43,197 bases of DNA from JAPLKX01 sp035530195 (GCA_035530195.1 DATKVG010000076.1:1-43197); one strand, 5' to 3'. Positions 8,037 through 17,425 are shown, counted from the stretch's first letter. The notes: generated by a model from the sequence alone, not told the origin. Translations and numbers: made by a program.

Positions 8037-10749
8037 ACTTGCTATAGCGGGCTTTAATCTCCTCGTCTGACAACGCTTCCCGGCGGAATTCGACATTGCT
8101 GATGGCGCCCTGGAAGTTTTCGAGCTCGGTGTGGTTGGGGTTGCAGCCGATGCCGATGTTGGGCGGCTGGGAAGCGAGCACGCGCGGTAACGACCCTTCC
8201 TGTTTCATCTCGCCATTCACATAGAGGCGCAGCTTGTCGGCTTTCTTAACGACGGCGACGTGCACCCACTCGTCATTCTTGACCGCCACGCCTTTGGTGC
8301 CGTGACGGCCGGATGGCTGCTCGACGCAAACCGAGAGTTCCCCGCCCACTACCGAAAGGCGAAGACCGTCGTTCATGCCGGTGTACCAGGCGGAGACGAC
8401 GTGGTGCCAGCGTTTGTCATTTGGCGCGATCCCCTCCGGCCGGATCCACGCGCTGAACGTGTAATTCCGCGTTGGGAACCCGGGCGCGGCGTACACGAGC
8501 TTCGATGTTTTGCCGTTGAAGTACAACGCCCCGGCTTCTTTTCCGTCTCTGCCCGGCGCGGGCGCAACGTCCACAGCCTGCAAGAGCGCGCCCTCGGCCG
8601 GCTCTGCATTGCCTGCCAGCGGCGCCGACAATACAACACCCCGGGTTATTGCGAGCAGCGATGGGTCAATAATGAAGCGGCGCGGGCCATTAACCGCTGC
8701 TTTTGAGGCCCCTTCAGCCAACACCTGCCAGTAATAGGTTTTGCCGGGCTCGAGTTTTGCGTCAACAAGAATGTCTGTCGCTGTAACGCCGGATTGCGAA
8801 TGCGTCACCCGCTCCAACTTCTCGTCTTCCGCGATGACTACGGTATAGGTGGCGTCCGGTGCGGCGGCTTGCCATTCAAGGCTCAGGCCGCCTGGAGCGA
8901 TTCGCGCATTGTCCTCCGGGCTGGTCAGCATGAAATCGACGAGCGGCGCGTTGTTGACCGGCAGCCACGAGCGGTACAACGTGCCGTGGGCGCCGGCCGT
9001 GGCGTAATCGCAGAGATAGACGTCGGCGCCGTCGGTGGCTTTGGCTTTGAAGAGGACGATCGGCTTGAACTGCGCATCGCACGTCGCCGGCTCGAGTGAA
9101 AGCGTGTCGAGATCGAGCGCGGGCATGTCCGCCGGCTCGATCTGGTTGTGCTTCTGGTCGAACGCGAGCAGGAGCGGGCCTTTAAACAGCGACGTTTTGA
9201 ACTCGACATTCCCGTCGCCGCGCATCGCGCGCAGGCGCATGTCGAGGTTCAACTCGATCACGTCGCCTTGTTTCCATTCACGCGCAATCTTGAGATACGT
9301 TCCCGGGGCCGCGCCTGCAATCGGTTGACCGTTCACCGCCGCGGATGTCTCCGTCGACCATTCCGGAATGCGCAGGTACAGCGGCAACGTTGTGGCCTTG
9401 CCCGGATCGACGGTGATGCTAATCTTGCCATCCGCCGGATACGTGGTTTCTTGCTGAAACCTCCAGGCGGTGTCGCCGATGGATGCGGTGATCGCGCCGG
9501 GACCGTAGTAATTGAGGTAAAGGCCGGTCGTATCGCCCAGCACGCCCCACTCGCTGATCAGGCCGAGCCCGCGCGGGCCGTTCACCGAGCAGCAGTTCAA
9601 CTCGGGCGTGCCCACGCGGGATTGAAACACGATCGTGTGCGCGGACGCGGCGCGTTTGCCGTCCATGGGCGTGTCGTACGTGCACCATCTCCCGCTGGGA
9701 TGTTCGTAACCGAGCACCGTATTGAGCGTGGCGAGTTCGATGGCGTCGGCAACGCGGCTGTCGGCGGAGAGACGGAGCGCCTCGACGCTCAGCGCCAGCC
9801 AGGCAACGGTGCAGCACGTCTCTATCGAGCCGGATTGGAACGGGTTGCCCACGGCCCCCTCGCCCGTCGAGAAACTGCCCGCGTTATGAATGTCGGTGCG
9901 GCGGATGCTTCGCCAAATCTCAAGCAGCGCCTGGCGGTACGAGTCGTCGCCTGTAATGCGGTACATCTCGGCGAGCCCCATGATGGGGTGGAGGCTCTCC
10001 CACCGCGGCTTGGGCGTCTGGTAGAAGTCAACGCCTTCGAGCGCCTGGCGGTAATAATCGCCCGCGGGCGGTTTTTCCCAGTCGGCGAGGATATCGCGCA
10101 TCATGCGGAGGTACGGCTCGCGGCCCGTCTCGCGGTAGATAAAACCCAGCGAATGCAAGATGGCCATGTTCATCTCGTGTGAACCGGCATCATGGACGCG
10201 CTTGCCCGTGTCGAGATACGTGGCGCAGACCAGGTCGGCGGCGCGTGTGGCCGCATCAAGCGCGGCCTGGTCGCCCGTGTCCCGGTACCACAGCCACAAG
10301 GCCAGCATCACGTGGTAATGGCCCCACAAGTCCCACTGGCCGAGCAGCCGCTGGTCTTTCTGGAACGGCCCGAGATAACCGTCGTCGGCCTGGGTAGAAA
10401 TAAGCTCGGGGATGAGCCGCCGGAGCAGCGCGTCAAGCTCGGGGCTGTCGGTCATTCGGCGCGCCTCGACAGCCGACGTCAGGTACTTGCCGATGAACTC
10501 GCCCGCCCACGGCACGGGATCCTCGTAGGGGGGTTTGCGGTCGCGCAGCCGGAACATCTCGATCATACCGGGGTTGGCGTCCGGCGCTGTCAGCAGCCAG
10601 TTGTCGACGACCGCATCCAGCCGCCGGCCCACTTCGCCGTCAAGCCGGAGCGTCAGAGGGGGCTGGGAGAGATCTTGAGCACTCACCTGCGCTTGCGCTG
10701 CACAGTGAATAACGCAGAAAACAAGGGAGCATTTCCAAATCTTATACAT
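8035..10749 (-). CDS. Secreted GH127-like (DUF1680) glycoside hydrolase with LamG domain
   Basis: A 904-residue exported protein with a signal peptide at residues 1-24 (MYKIWKCSLVFCVIHCAAQA). Residues 30 to about 640 form a DUF1680/GH127 alpha-toroid plus beta domains, the family that includes beta-L-arabinofuranosidase. The metal/catalytic set is visible: Glu310 and Cys312 in SIETCCTVAW, and Cys386-Cys387 in ELNCCSVNG, corresponding to the Glu and three Cys of characterised enzymes. Residues of about 645-735 look like a fibronectin-III module (PGKTYYWQVLAEG), and residues 750-900 a LamG/concanavalin-like module (FSAWIRPEG, WVHVAVVKK). This points to polysaccharide or glycoprotein degradation outside the cytoplasm. 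The upstream intergenic region holds the terminator of the deaminase unit. Confidence 0.9.
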   Translation of the reverse strand: MYKIWKCSLVFCVIHCAAQAQVSAQDLSQPPLTLRLDGEVGRRLDAVVDNWLLTAPDANPGMIEMFRLRDRKPPYEDPVPWAGEFIGKYLTSAVEARRMTDSPELDALLRRLIPELISTQADDGYLGPFQKDQRLLGQWDLWGHYHVMLALWLWYRDTGDQAALDAATRAADLVCATYLDTGKRVHDAGSHEMNMAILHSLGFIYRETGREPYLRMMRDILADWEKPPAGDYYRQALEGVDFYQTPKPRWESLHPIMGLAEMYRITGDDSYRQALLEIWRSIRRTDIHNAGSFSTGEGAVGNPFQSGSIETCCTVAWLALSVEALRLSADSRVADAIELATLNTVLGYEHPSGRWCTYDTPMDGKRAASAHTIVFQSRVGTPELNCCSVNGPRGLGLISEWGVLGDTTGLYLNYYGPGAITASIGDTAWRFQQETTYPADGKISITVDPGKATTLPLYLRIPEWSTETSAAVNGQPIAGAAPGTYLKIAREWKQGDVIELNLDMRLRAMRGDGNVEFKTSLFKGPLLLAFDQKHNQIEPADMPALDLDTLSLEPATCDAQFKPIVLFKAKATDGADVYLCDYATAGAHGTLYRSWLPVNNAPLVDFMLTSPEDNARIAPGGLSLEWQAAAPDATYTVVIAEDEKLERVTHSQSGVTATDILVDAKLEPGKTYYWQVLAEGASKAAVNGPRRFIIDPSLLAITRGVVLSAPLAGNAEPAEGALLQAVDVAPAPGRDGKEAGALYFNGKTSKLVYAAPGFPTRNYTFSAWIRPEGIAPNDKRWHHVVSAWYTGMNDGLRLSVVGGELSVCVEQPSGRHGTKGVAVKNDEWVHVAVVKKADKLRLYVNGEMKQEGSLPRVLASQPPNIGIGCNPNHTELENFQGAISNVEFRREALSDEEIKARYSK

Positions 10750-10781
10750 TTTCCTGCCCTTGGACTAGATGATGTTTCGCG

Positions 10782-10824
10782 AAAAAAACGCGGCGCCTAT
10801 GTTCCCGCTAGGAACACAAGCGCC
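10782..10824 (-). terminator. Rho-independent terminator of the deaminase unit
   Basis: On the minus strand an interrupted stem (GGCGC and TGTTCC pairing with GGAACA and GCGCC; bases 10792-10824) is followed after GCG by seven T residues (10788-10782). It lies just past the stop of the 40-residue ORF at 10840, so it closes the deaminase transcript. Confidence 0.8.
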
Positions 10825-10839
10825 GTTTCAAAAAAGTTC

Positions 10840-10962
10840 TTAGCCCTTTTTAGCCGAGAATTTCAGTGTAAAGTTGGCAACAACAACAATATTCTTTCCG
10901 TTCGTTGGTACTTGGGTTGACGATTGAGTTGGTTTGACAGGTTGGTCATTTTCCCGCTTCAT
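10840..10962 (-). CDS. Small ORF overlapping the deaminase gene end
   Basis: A 40-residue ORF, MKRENDQPVKPTQSSTQVPT and onward, ending FSAKKG. GGGAGG lies 8 nt before its ATG, one of the best ribosome-binding sites in the window. The ATG lies inside the last codons of the deaminase gene, giving a 17-nt overlap in another frame, and a terminator follows its stop. The product is polar at the N-terminus, then has a hydrophobic strand NIVVVANFTLKF and a basic tail. I recognise no family. Placement suggests a partner or regulator of the deaminase, but it could also be a spurious frame. Confidence 0.5.
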   Translation of the reverse strand: MKRENDQPVKPTQSSTQVPTNGKNIVVVANFTLKFSAKKG

Positions 10963-12304
10963 TTTTTGCTGTCCTCCCGCAGCAGTAAAACTTGAAGTAC
11001 GCTGTATTCTTAACACCTTCAAAGGGTATCACACTTACCCCACCATTGCGGAATATTTCTTTAGAATCGGAGGATTCGTAAGATTCAGAGTAGATGACTC
11101 TTGCAACTCCAGCAGCGACTATTTTGTTAGCGCAAAGATTACAGGGGTAGGTTGTCACGTAAAGTGTTGCGCCAGAAGGAATTGCACTGCTATTTCTTAT
11201 CATATTCATCAGTGCCATTTCCTCGGCATGCAGGGAGCGGCACACTTCTAACAATTTTGGGAAAAACTTGTCAAAAATCTTGAGCCCGCAATTTACGCAC
11301 GCATAATCCACTTCAATTTCGGATCTGCATTTCGGGCACCAACGAACGTACTGTGAAATTTCTTGCCCGCAGTTTCTGCACTCGAGCGCATAGGCGATCT
11401 TGGCTCCACATGCAGGGCAAACCTCCAAATACTGTCCCACCTCCTGCATTCTAATATCCCTGTTACACCAAGTGTCTCCTTGCCTAGCGGCGCAGGCATT
11501 GGAACCGCGAGGCACATCATTAAAGCCGGATGCAACTATGGCACCGTTTGCGTCAGCAACTATGGCTCCGACGCTTCTTTTCAAACATCTCGATCTCCTG
11601 CTTACAGCGTAAGCAGATGCCATCAAGCTTTCCGTGATCGTTGGCTGAAAGTCAAAAGTGCTTTCGCCCTGGGACTTTCTTTCGATCATGGCAAGGTAGG
11701 TTTTGCAAAGCGTGTCATGAATGAAAGCGGCAACCTCTGAAGGCATGTTGATTGAGACGTCTTCTTCGTTCTGTATAACTATGTCCGCCAACTGCATGCA
11801 GCGACTCACTTGTTGACCGTAAGAATCACGTTCTTCAGAATCCCTTTTTGCCGTCCTGACAAATTCTTCGTGATTAACACATCGTTTCTTCTTCGTCAAT
11901 CGTTCCTCTCTTTTTGCCTCTGAAGCCTGCACGGCAATGAGATGGAAATTCGGGATCTGGGAAAGAGGCTCAATCTCTGCAGCGTTACGAAACCCGTCCA
12001 AGATGACGCCATTGTAGTGTCCGGAAGGCCACTGCCGGTCAGCTCTGGTTATGGCCTCCATTGATAAGTAGTCCTGTCCGTGCTGCTTCCGTAGGTCATT
12101 TCCGAGATTCTGCAGGTTATCAACGCTCTCTGGTAGTCCTTTCTCGCGCAACATCTGATGCAGGATATCTGAAAGACCTACCTTTAGGTAATCGCGCTGC
12201 CCAGCAAGGTTGTCTGCAATGAATGAGCACCCGCTACCCAATGCACCTGTAAAGCCAATAACAGGGACGTAGATAGGGATGTTCGAGATTTTTACCAGAC
12301 CCAT
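10946..12304 (-). CDS. AvcD-like antiphage cytidine deaminase with P-loop and zinc-ribbon insertion
   Basis: A 452-residue two-domain protein. The ATG at 12304 has GGGGAGG 9 nt upstream. Residues 14-200 form a P-loop kinase-like domain with GFTGALGSGCS at 17-27. Residues from about 235 form a dCMP/dCTP deaminase domain with zinc-site motifs HAEE (His359, Glu361) and PCNLC (Cys388, Cys391). This architecture is that of the antiphage deaminases (AvcD), which deplete deoxycytidine nucleotides during infection. Between FNDVPRG and HAEE there is a long insertion with two tandem CxxC-x9-CxxC ribbons: Cys296/299/309/312 and Cys323/326/336/339. It has its own promoter and terminator. Known AvcD is held in check by an upstream sRNA; none could be identified by eye here. 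Confidence 0.85.
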   Translation of the reverse strand: MGLVKISNIPIYVPVIGFTGALGSGCSFIADNLAGQRDYLKVGLSDILHQMLREKGLPESVDNLQNLGNDLRKQHGQDYLSMEAITRADRQWPSGHYNGVILDGFRNAAEIEPLSQIPNFHLIAVQASEAKREERLTKKKRCVNHEEFVRTAKRDSEERDSYGQQVSRCMQLADIVIQNEEDVSINMPSEVAAFIHDTLCKTYLAMIERKSQGESTFDFQPTITESLMASAYAVSRRSRCLKRSVGAIVADANGAIVASGFNDVPRGSNACAARQGDTWCNRDIRMQEVGQYLEVCPACGAKIAYALECRNCGQEISQYVRWCPKCRSEIEVDYACVNCGLKIFDKFFPKLLEVCRSLHAEEMALMNMIRNSSAIPSGATLYVTTYPCNLCANKIVAAGVARVIYSESYESSDSKEIFRNGGVSVIPFEGVKNTAYFKFYCCGRTAKNEAGK

Positions 12305-12337
12305 GCTACAAGGCCTCCCCTTTAAATCTTTATCTAT

Positions 12338-12365
12338 AGTATATTGCAAACGCGTCGCAGTTCAA
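12338..12365 (-). promoter_or_regulatory. Sigma-70-type promoter of the deaminase gene
   Basis: On the minus strand TTGAAC (12365-12360) and TATACT (12343-12338) are separated by 16 nt. The -10 element lies about 33 nt before the ATG, which leaves little room for a separate upstream sRNA gene on the same transcript. Confidence 0.6.
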
Positions 12366-12525
12366 CAGGATGCGTATTCGCCTTCAATATGAAACTTGGC
12401 GACTGCGGGCAGGATGAACAGGCACGGTTGTGCCGAGTTATGTGAGTGAGTTAGATTATACGTTGCGCGCGGGCGCTATATGGACTGCGGCAGCGGTTGG
12501 GTCGCATATTGGAAGGAGTGGTGCA

Positions 12526-13164
12526 ATGAGATGGTTTGGCGTTCTGGTTGCGACGAGCCTATTGCTGGGTTTTGCGGCGGCAGGAGCGGAGGAGGAGGGT
12601 TACGTGTCGCTGTTTAATGGGAAAGACTTGACGGGTTGGACGGGTGACACGAAAGGCTACGTGGTGGAAAACGGCAACCTGGTGTGTAAACCCGGCGGCA
12701 ACCTCTATACGGAGAAGGAATTCGCCGATTTCAGTTTCAAATTCGAGTTTAAACTGACGCCGGGCGCCAACAACGGCGTTGGGATTCGCGCACCGTTGAA
12801 AGGCAACGCGGCCTATGGCGGCATGGAGATTCAGATCCTCGATGACCGTCACGAGAAGTACAAGGACCTCCAGCCGTGGCAGGTGCACGGGTCAATCTAC
12901 GGGATCGTCCCGGCGAAACGCGACCACCTCAAGCCGGTCGGCGAGTGGAACAGCGAGGAGATCATCGCGGACGGGCGGAACGTGAAGGTCGTCCTCAATG
13001 GCGAGACGATCGTAGACGCAAACCTCGACGAGGCGACGGCGAATGGCACGATGGACGAGAAGCCGCACCCGGGACTGAAGAACGAAAAAGGCCACATCGG
13101 TTTTCTCGGCCACGGCAGCGTGATCGAGTTCCGCAACCTCCGCGTGAAAGAGCTGGGCAAGTAA
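12526..13164 (+). CDS. Secreted DUF1080 (3-keto-disaccharide hydrolase-like) protein
   Basis: A 212-residue exported protein. The ATG at 12526 has AAGGAG 7 nt upstream, and the product opens with a signal peptide (MRWFGVLVATSLLLGFAAAG). The rest is one DUF1080 jelly-roll domain: GYVSLFNGKDLTGWTG at the N-terminus, EFADFSFKFEFKL, NNGVGIRAP, and GHIGFLGHGSVIEFRNLRVKEL at the end, all standard for the family. Characterised relatives act on 3-keto-glycosides or laminarin-like glycans. Its stop is followed within 5 nt by a nonamer array. Confidence 0.92.
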   Translation: MRWFGVLVATSLLLGFAAAGAEEEGYVSLFNGKDLTGWTGDTKGYVVENGNLVCKPGGNLYTEKEFADFSFKFEFKLTPGANNGVGIRAPLKGNAAYGGMEIQILDDRHEKYKDLQPWQVHGSIYGIVPAKRDHLKPVGEWNSEEIIADGRNVKVVLNGETIVDANLDEATANGTMDEKPHPGLKNEKGHIGFLGHGSVIEFRNLRVKELGK

Positions 13165-13168
13165 GAAT

Positions 13169-13213
13169 CAGACGGATCGGACGGATCGGACCGATCAGAC
13201 GGATCGGACAGAT
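13169..13213. repeat. Nonamer tandem array, CGGACNGAT type
   Basis: Five consecutive 9-nt units of consensus CGGACGGAT (CAGAC in two units), plus a sixth degenerate unit running into the stop of the convergent gene at 13219. The same unit type occurs at 33445-33480. Confidence 0.85.
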
Positions 13214-13218
13214 CGGAT

Positions 13219-15144
13219 TTAGCCCGCGGGCATTTTAGTCATTTTTACGGCGCCCGGATCGAGGGAGAGCCAGCCGTCGGTTTGTTTGACGCCGAGGAGG
13301 TCGTCGAGCCGCTGGGCGAGCGGGTCGGTGCCTCCGCGCTCGTGTGCGGTCGTCATGCCGAGGCGGTTTCGGATTTCCCGGCGCAGCCACCAGAACCCCG
13401 AGTTCCACGAGTAGAGATGATGGCCGTGAGGCTTGCCGTTGACGGTGCTGATGGACTCGTGGAACGCGGGCATGTAGGCGAGTTCTTTTTCGAGCCGCCA
13501 GAGCAATTGGTCGTCGACCCATTGCGCATCCATCCCATGGATGAGGCCGCAGAGGTAGTTGCAGGCGTCGTTGAGGAACCACGACCCGCCGTAGACGTAC
13601 ACGCCGCTGTGGCCGTCGAGCAGGTCGCCGTTGGCCATCGAGATGACGCGCATGCCGTAGGGCGACTGGATCTTCATTGTAGTTTCGAGATGGCGGCGGA
13701 CGAGGTCGTCGGGCAGGCATTTTTCGCCGAACACGGCGAACGTGAGCACCTCGCCGTACAGGCTGTCCTGGCCAACGTGATCCTGCTGCTTGATGCTTGT
13801 GGCAAAATATCCGCCTTGATCGTTGAACATCCGGGCGTAGCCGTCTTTGGCTTTTTGGATATCGGCGTCGGTGACGTCAAAACCGAGTTCGCGCGCGGCC
13901 ATGAGCGCACCGCAGTGGAACCCCTGGTTGGATGACGGGGCGTCGTCGTCGTCGTACGGCAACTGGTCGTGGTAGGTTTTCATGTAGGCCTTGTCGGGGC
14001 TGAGCCGCGGCGGGATGTAGAGACCGTCGACCTCGTTCTTGCGGATAAACTGGTATGCGCGTGCAACGGTGCGGGGGTCGGGGGTGCCGCCGGCCTTTTT
14101 GACGAGATGCGACCAGATGAGGAAGTACTGCGCGTTGTCTTCGTAGTTGACGCGCTCGAAAAACACAGCCATGTTGGCTTCGGCATCGAACTGCGGGCTG
14201 TCCAGCCCGCGGCTCATCCAGAACCCGTCGCTGACCCATTGTTTCCAGCCGTAGCCGACGCCCGAGATGAAAATGTAGTCGCTTTCGGTGCGCATCATGT
14301 TGCGGCGCAGCAGGAGATACGAGGTGTTGCGCAGAATCGCCTCGAGCGCGGAGTCGTTGAACCCCTTCGCATTGGCGAGCGCGAGGTGCGCCGCGAGCTG
14401 GATGTCGTACTGGTCGTGGACGGGCGATGCGAACACCCAGCTTGTCCAGGTTTGGGTATCGCCGGCTTCGATGTGCTGCCAGCCATCGAACCGGGTGCGG
14501 TAGATGTTGGTGGCATCGACTTCGAACGGGATCATGATCATGCGCCGGGCCGAGCCGTCGCCGTTGGCAAGCGTAATGGTTTTTTGATCGACGTCGCAGC
14601 CCATGAAACTCCGGTTTTCCCAGAGGCCGGGCGAGTCGCCGATGACGCCGTAGAACACGTCGCCGGCCCTGCCTCCGACCATGGGAAACGTCTGCCACGA
14701 GTTGTCGTCGAACCCGGGGCCGGTGCAGCTCGGGCTGTACATCTGCGATTTCTCTTCGCGCCGGATGAACGTGTGAAACGAGTCGGCGGCGGGGATGTGC
14801 CAGGACATGTCGAGGTAGTAGCGGGAATCGGCGGTGGCCGTGACACGTATTGCGCGCTCGTACAAGCGCGGGTTGATTCGGCGCCAGGTTTCAGAGAATT
14901 GCAGGCCGAGCGTGCTGCCGGTGAGGGCCAGGGGATCGGAAAGCGGCTGGCCGCTGCCGCGCTCCATACGGACCTGTGTTTTTCCTTGCGGCTGGACGAC
15001 GGTGAACGCTACGCCAAATGGGGCGGGGCCGAGTATGATTTCGCCGCTGTCGGTTATGCAGACTGCGTCTTCGCAAAATCGCAGGCCCAGATCCACGTCC
15101 GCCGCCGTCAGCAACAGTCCCGCCAGCGCGAGTGCAATGTGCAT
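13219..15144 (-). CDS. Exported protein of unknown family, possible alpha/alpha-barrel glycosidase
   Basis: A 641-residue protein. The ATG at 15144 has AAGGAGG 8 nt upstream and gives a short signal peptide (MHIALALAGLLLTAADV). An N-terminal beta-rich region (to about residue 230) is followed by a helical region with repeated aromatic and acidic segments such as WVSDGFWMSRGLDSPQFDAEAN, YDDDDAPSSNQGFHCGALMAAR and LDGHSGVYVYGGSWFLNDACNYL. This pattern is usual in six-hairpin glycosidases. I cannot assign a GH family. Its neighbours DUF1080 and GH127-like support a role in carbohydrate metabolism. It is divergent from recQ with about 58 bp between starts. Confidence 0.7.
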   Translation of the reverse strand: MHIALALAGLLLTAADVDLGLRFCEDAVCITDSGEIILGPAPFGVAFTVVQPQGKTQVRMERGSGQPLSDPLALTGSTLGLQFSETWRRINPRLYERAIRVTATADSRYYLDMSWHIPAADSFHTFIRREEKSQMYSPSCTGPGFDDNSWQTFPMVGGRAGDVFYGVIGDSPGLWENRSFMGCDVDQKTITLANGDGSARRMIMIPFEVDATNIYRTRFDGWQHIEAGDTQTWTSWVFASPVHDQYDIQLAAHLALANAKGFNDSALEAILRNTSYLLLRRNMMRTESDYIFISGVGYGWKQWVSDGFWMSRGLDSPQFDAEANMAVFFERVNYEDNAQYFLIWSHLVKKAGGTPDPRTVARAYQFIRKNEVDGLYIPPRLSPDKAYMKTYHDQLPYDDDDAPSSNQGFHCGALMAARELGFDVTDADIQKAKDGYARMFNDQGGYFATSIKQQDHVGQDSLYGEVLTFAVFGEKCLPDDLVRRHLETTMKIQSPYGMRVISMANGDLLDGHSGVYVYGGSWFLNDACNYLCGLIHGMDAQWVDDQLLWRLEKELAYMPAFHESISTVNGKPHGHHLYSWNSGFWWLRREIRNRLGMTTAHERGGTDPLAQRLDDLLGVKQTDGWLSLDPGAVKMTKMPAG

Positions 15145-15202
15145 GATGCGATCCTCCTTGGTGACTTGCGTTCGCGGCCATTCTAGCGGAAAATGGGCCG
15201 GG

Positions 15203-17425
15203 ATGAATAAGGTTCTCGAAATTGTCAAGCAGTATTGGGGCTACCACCAATTCTTCCCTCTGCAACACGAGGCGATGGAATGCGTGATCCAAGGCCGCGA
15301 CTCCGTCGTCATCCTGCCGACGGGCGGCGGGAAGAGCCTGTGTTTTCAGGCGCCGGCAGTGGCGATGGACGGCATGGCGGTGGTGGTGTCGCCGCTGCTG
15401 TCGCTGATGAAAGACCAGGTTGACGCGCTGCGCACGAACGGCGTGCCCGCGGGCAAAATTGACAGTACCATGACGGGCGCCGAACGCGAGACGGTGCATC
15501 GGGCCATCCAGGCCAAAGAGTTGAAGCTGCTGTACGTGTCGCCGGAGCGGATGGCGCAGCCCGCGTTCACGGACTATCTGAGCACGGCGGGGGTATCGTT
15601 CCTGGTGGTTGACGAGGCGCACTGCATCAGCCAGTGGGGGCACGATTTCCGGCCAGAGTACCGCGAGTTGCGGCGGTTGCGCGAGATCTTTCCCGACAAA
15701 GCCATTCACGCCTACACGGCGACGGCCACGCCACACGTGCGCGACGATATCCGGCAGGAACTGTGCCTGCGGGACCCGGCGATCCTGACGGGCTCGTTCG
15801 ACCGCCCAAACCTGATTTACCGCGTGGCGAAACGATCGGACGGGTTCGGGCAGGTGCGCAAAGCCATCGACGCGCACCGCGGCGAGAGCGGGATTGTTTA
15901 CTGCATCCGGCGCGCGGATGTCGAGGTCTTGTGCGAGCGGCTGGTGGAGAAGGATTACAAGGCGCTGCCGTACCACGCGGGGATGGACGACGCGGCGCGC
16001 AAACGCAACCAGGAGGCGTTTTCACGCGAAGAGACGGATATCGTGGTGGCGACGATAGCGTTCGGGATGGGCATCGACAAATCGAATGTGCGGTATATTA
16101 TTCACGCGGCGATGCCCAAGTCGATCGAGCATTACCATCAGGAGACGGGCCGGGCCGGCCGCGACGGCCTGCTGGCGGACTGCTGGCTTCTCTATTCCTA
16201 CGGCGATTTCCGGTTGTGGCAGAGCATCGTCGAAAAATCGGAAGACGAAGGCGCGCCTGTCGCGATGGAGAAACTCCGCGACATGCTTCGCTACTGCGAC
16301 GGCATGACCTGCCGCCACAAGGGCCTCGTGACGTACTTCGGCCAGGCGTACGGCGATACGGGGTGCGCGGCGTGCGACGTCTGCCTTCGGCAGATGGACG
16401 TGGTCGAGGAATGCGGTTCGATCTCGAGGACGATCCTGTCGTGCGTGGCCGAGTTGGGCTCGATTGCCGGGCCTACCTACACGACGCTGGTATTGACGGG
16501 CGCGCGGGAGGATCGCGTGCTGGCCAAGGGGCACGACCGCCTCGCGGCGTTTGGCGCGCTGGAGTCGTCGGGGAGCCGGACGGTGCGCGACTGGATCGAG
16601 CAGCTTGTTCAGCAGGGCTGCCTCGAGAAGACGGGCGAATATAACGTGCTGACACTGACGCCGCCGGGTGCGGCGGCATTGCGGGGCGAGCAGGATGCGC
16701 AACTGCTGAAATCGTCGCGGCAGGGTGTGCAGACGAAGCTGGGGAAACGTGCCGTGGGCGAGAAGGTTGTGCCGGCGTCGCCGTTGTCGGGGTTCGATAA
16801 GGAGTTGTTTGAAACGCTGCGGCGGGCCCGGCGTGAGAAGGCACAGGAGCTGAACGTGCCGCCGTTTGTCGTGTTCGGCGATGCGGCACTGCGCGACATG
16901 GCGCGCAGGAAACCTACCGATGAGGAAGCATTTCTAGGCATCAGCGGCGTGGGGCAATACAAATGTGACACTTTTGCCGACTGCTTCACATCAGTTATTC
17001 GCAGGTTCCTTGAGGCTGATTCGGCCGATACCCCGGTTCAGAAAGAACCACCTAAGAGCGCCACGTCCCTGTCGCAGGACAAGAAAACGCGCAGGGCGGA
17101 ACGGTGCCGCGTTGCAGCTGAAATGCTGGCCAGCGGTATTTCTGTAACAGACGCCGCGAGAAAGCTGAGGCGCGAGCCTTCAAGCGTTATTCAATATGTC
17201 GTTGAACACATCCGCAACAATGCCATTGCAGATCCAAGCCCGTGGGTGGAGCCAAGCCTGGTCTCCAATATTCGAGAAGCCGTTACAACGGTCGGAATGA
17301 GCAATCTCCGGGCCATTTATGACTATTTGGACGGCGCCATTCCGTACGAGAAGATTAGGGTATGCGTCGCTTGTTTCCATAATGCCTGTTTGGTTGAGCG
17401 CGAGAAGAAATGCGGAGAAGCGTGA
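15203..17425 (+). CDS. recQ: ATP-dependent DNA helicase RecQ
   Basis: A 740-residue 3'-5' superfamily 2 helicase of recombination and repair. The start at 15203 (MNKVLEIVKQYWG) gives the normal N-terminus. Motifs: Walker A LPTGGGKS (Lys44), DEAH in VVDEAHCISQWGHDFRP, TATATP motif III, and motif VI in HYHQETGRAGRDG. The RecQ zinc domain carries CRHKGLVTYFG, then CAACDVC. A winged-helix region, an HRDC domain (ELFETLRRARREKAQELNVPPFVVF) and a C-terminal HTH segment (ISVTDAARKLRREPSSVIQYV) follow. Length and domain order are typical of a long RecQ. Confidence 0.96.
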   Translation: MNKVLEIVKQYWGYHQFFPLQHEAMECVIQGRDSVVILPTGGGKSLCFQAPAVAMDGMAVVVSPLLSLMKDQVDALRTNGVPAGKIDSTMTGAERETVHRAIQAKELKLLYVSPERMAQPAFTDYLSTAGVSFLVVDEAHCISQWGHDFRPEYRELRRLREIFPDKAIHAYTATATPHVRDDIRQELCLRDPAILTGSFDRPNLIYRVAKRSDGFGQVRKAIDAHRGESGIVYCIRRADVEVLCERLVEKDYKALPYHAGMDDAARKRNQEAFSREETDIVVATIAFGMGIDKSNVRYIIHAAMPKSIEHYHQETGRAGRDGLLADCWLLYSYGDFRLWQSIVEKSEDEGAPVAMEKLRDMLRYCDGMTCRHKGLVTYFGQAYGDTGCAACDVCLRQMDVVEECGSISRTILSCVAELGSIAGPTYTTLVLTGAREDRVLAKGHDRLAAFGALESSGSRTVRDWIEQLVQQGCLEKTGEYNVLTLTPPGAAALRGEQDAQLLKSSRQGVQTKLGKRAVGEKVVPASPLSGFDKELFETLRRARREKAQELNVPPFVVFGDAALRDMARRKPTDEEAFLGISGVGQYKCDTFADCFTSVIRRFLEADSADTPVQKEPPKSATSLSQDKKTRRAERCRVAAEMLASGISVTDAARKLRREPSSVIQYVVEHIRNNAIADPSPWVEPSLVSNIREAVTTVGMSNLRAIYDYLDGAIPYEKIRVCVACFHNACLVEREKKCGEA

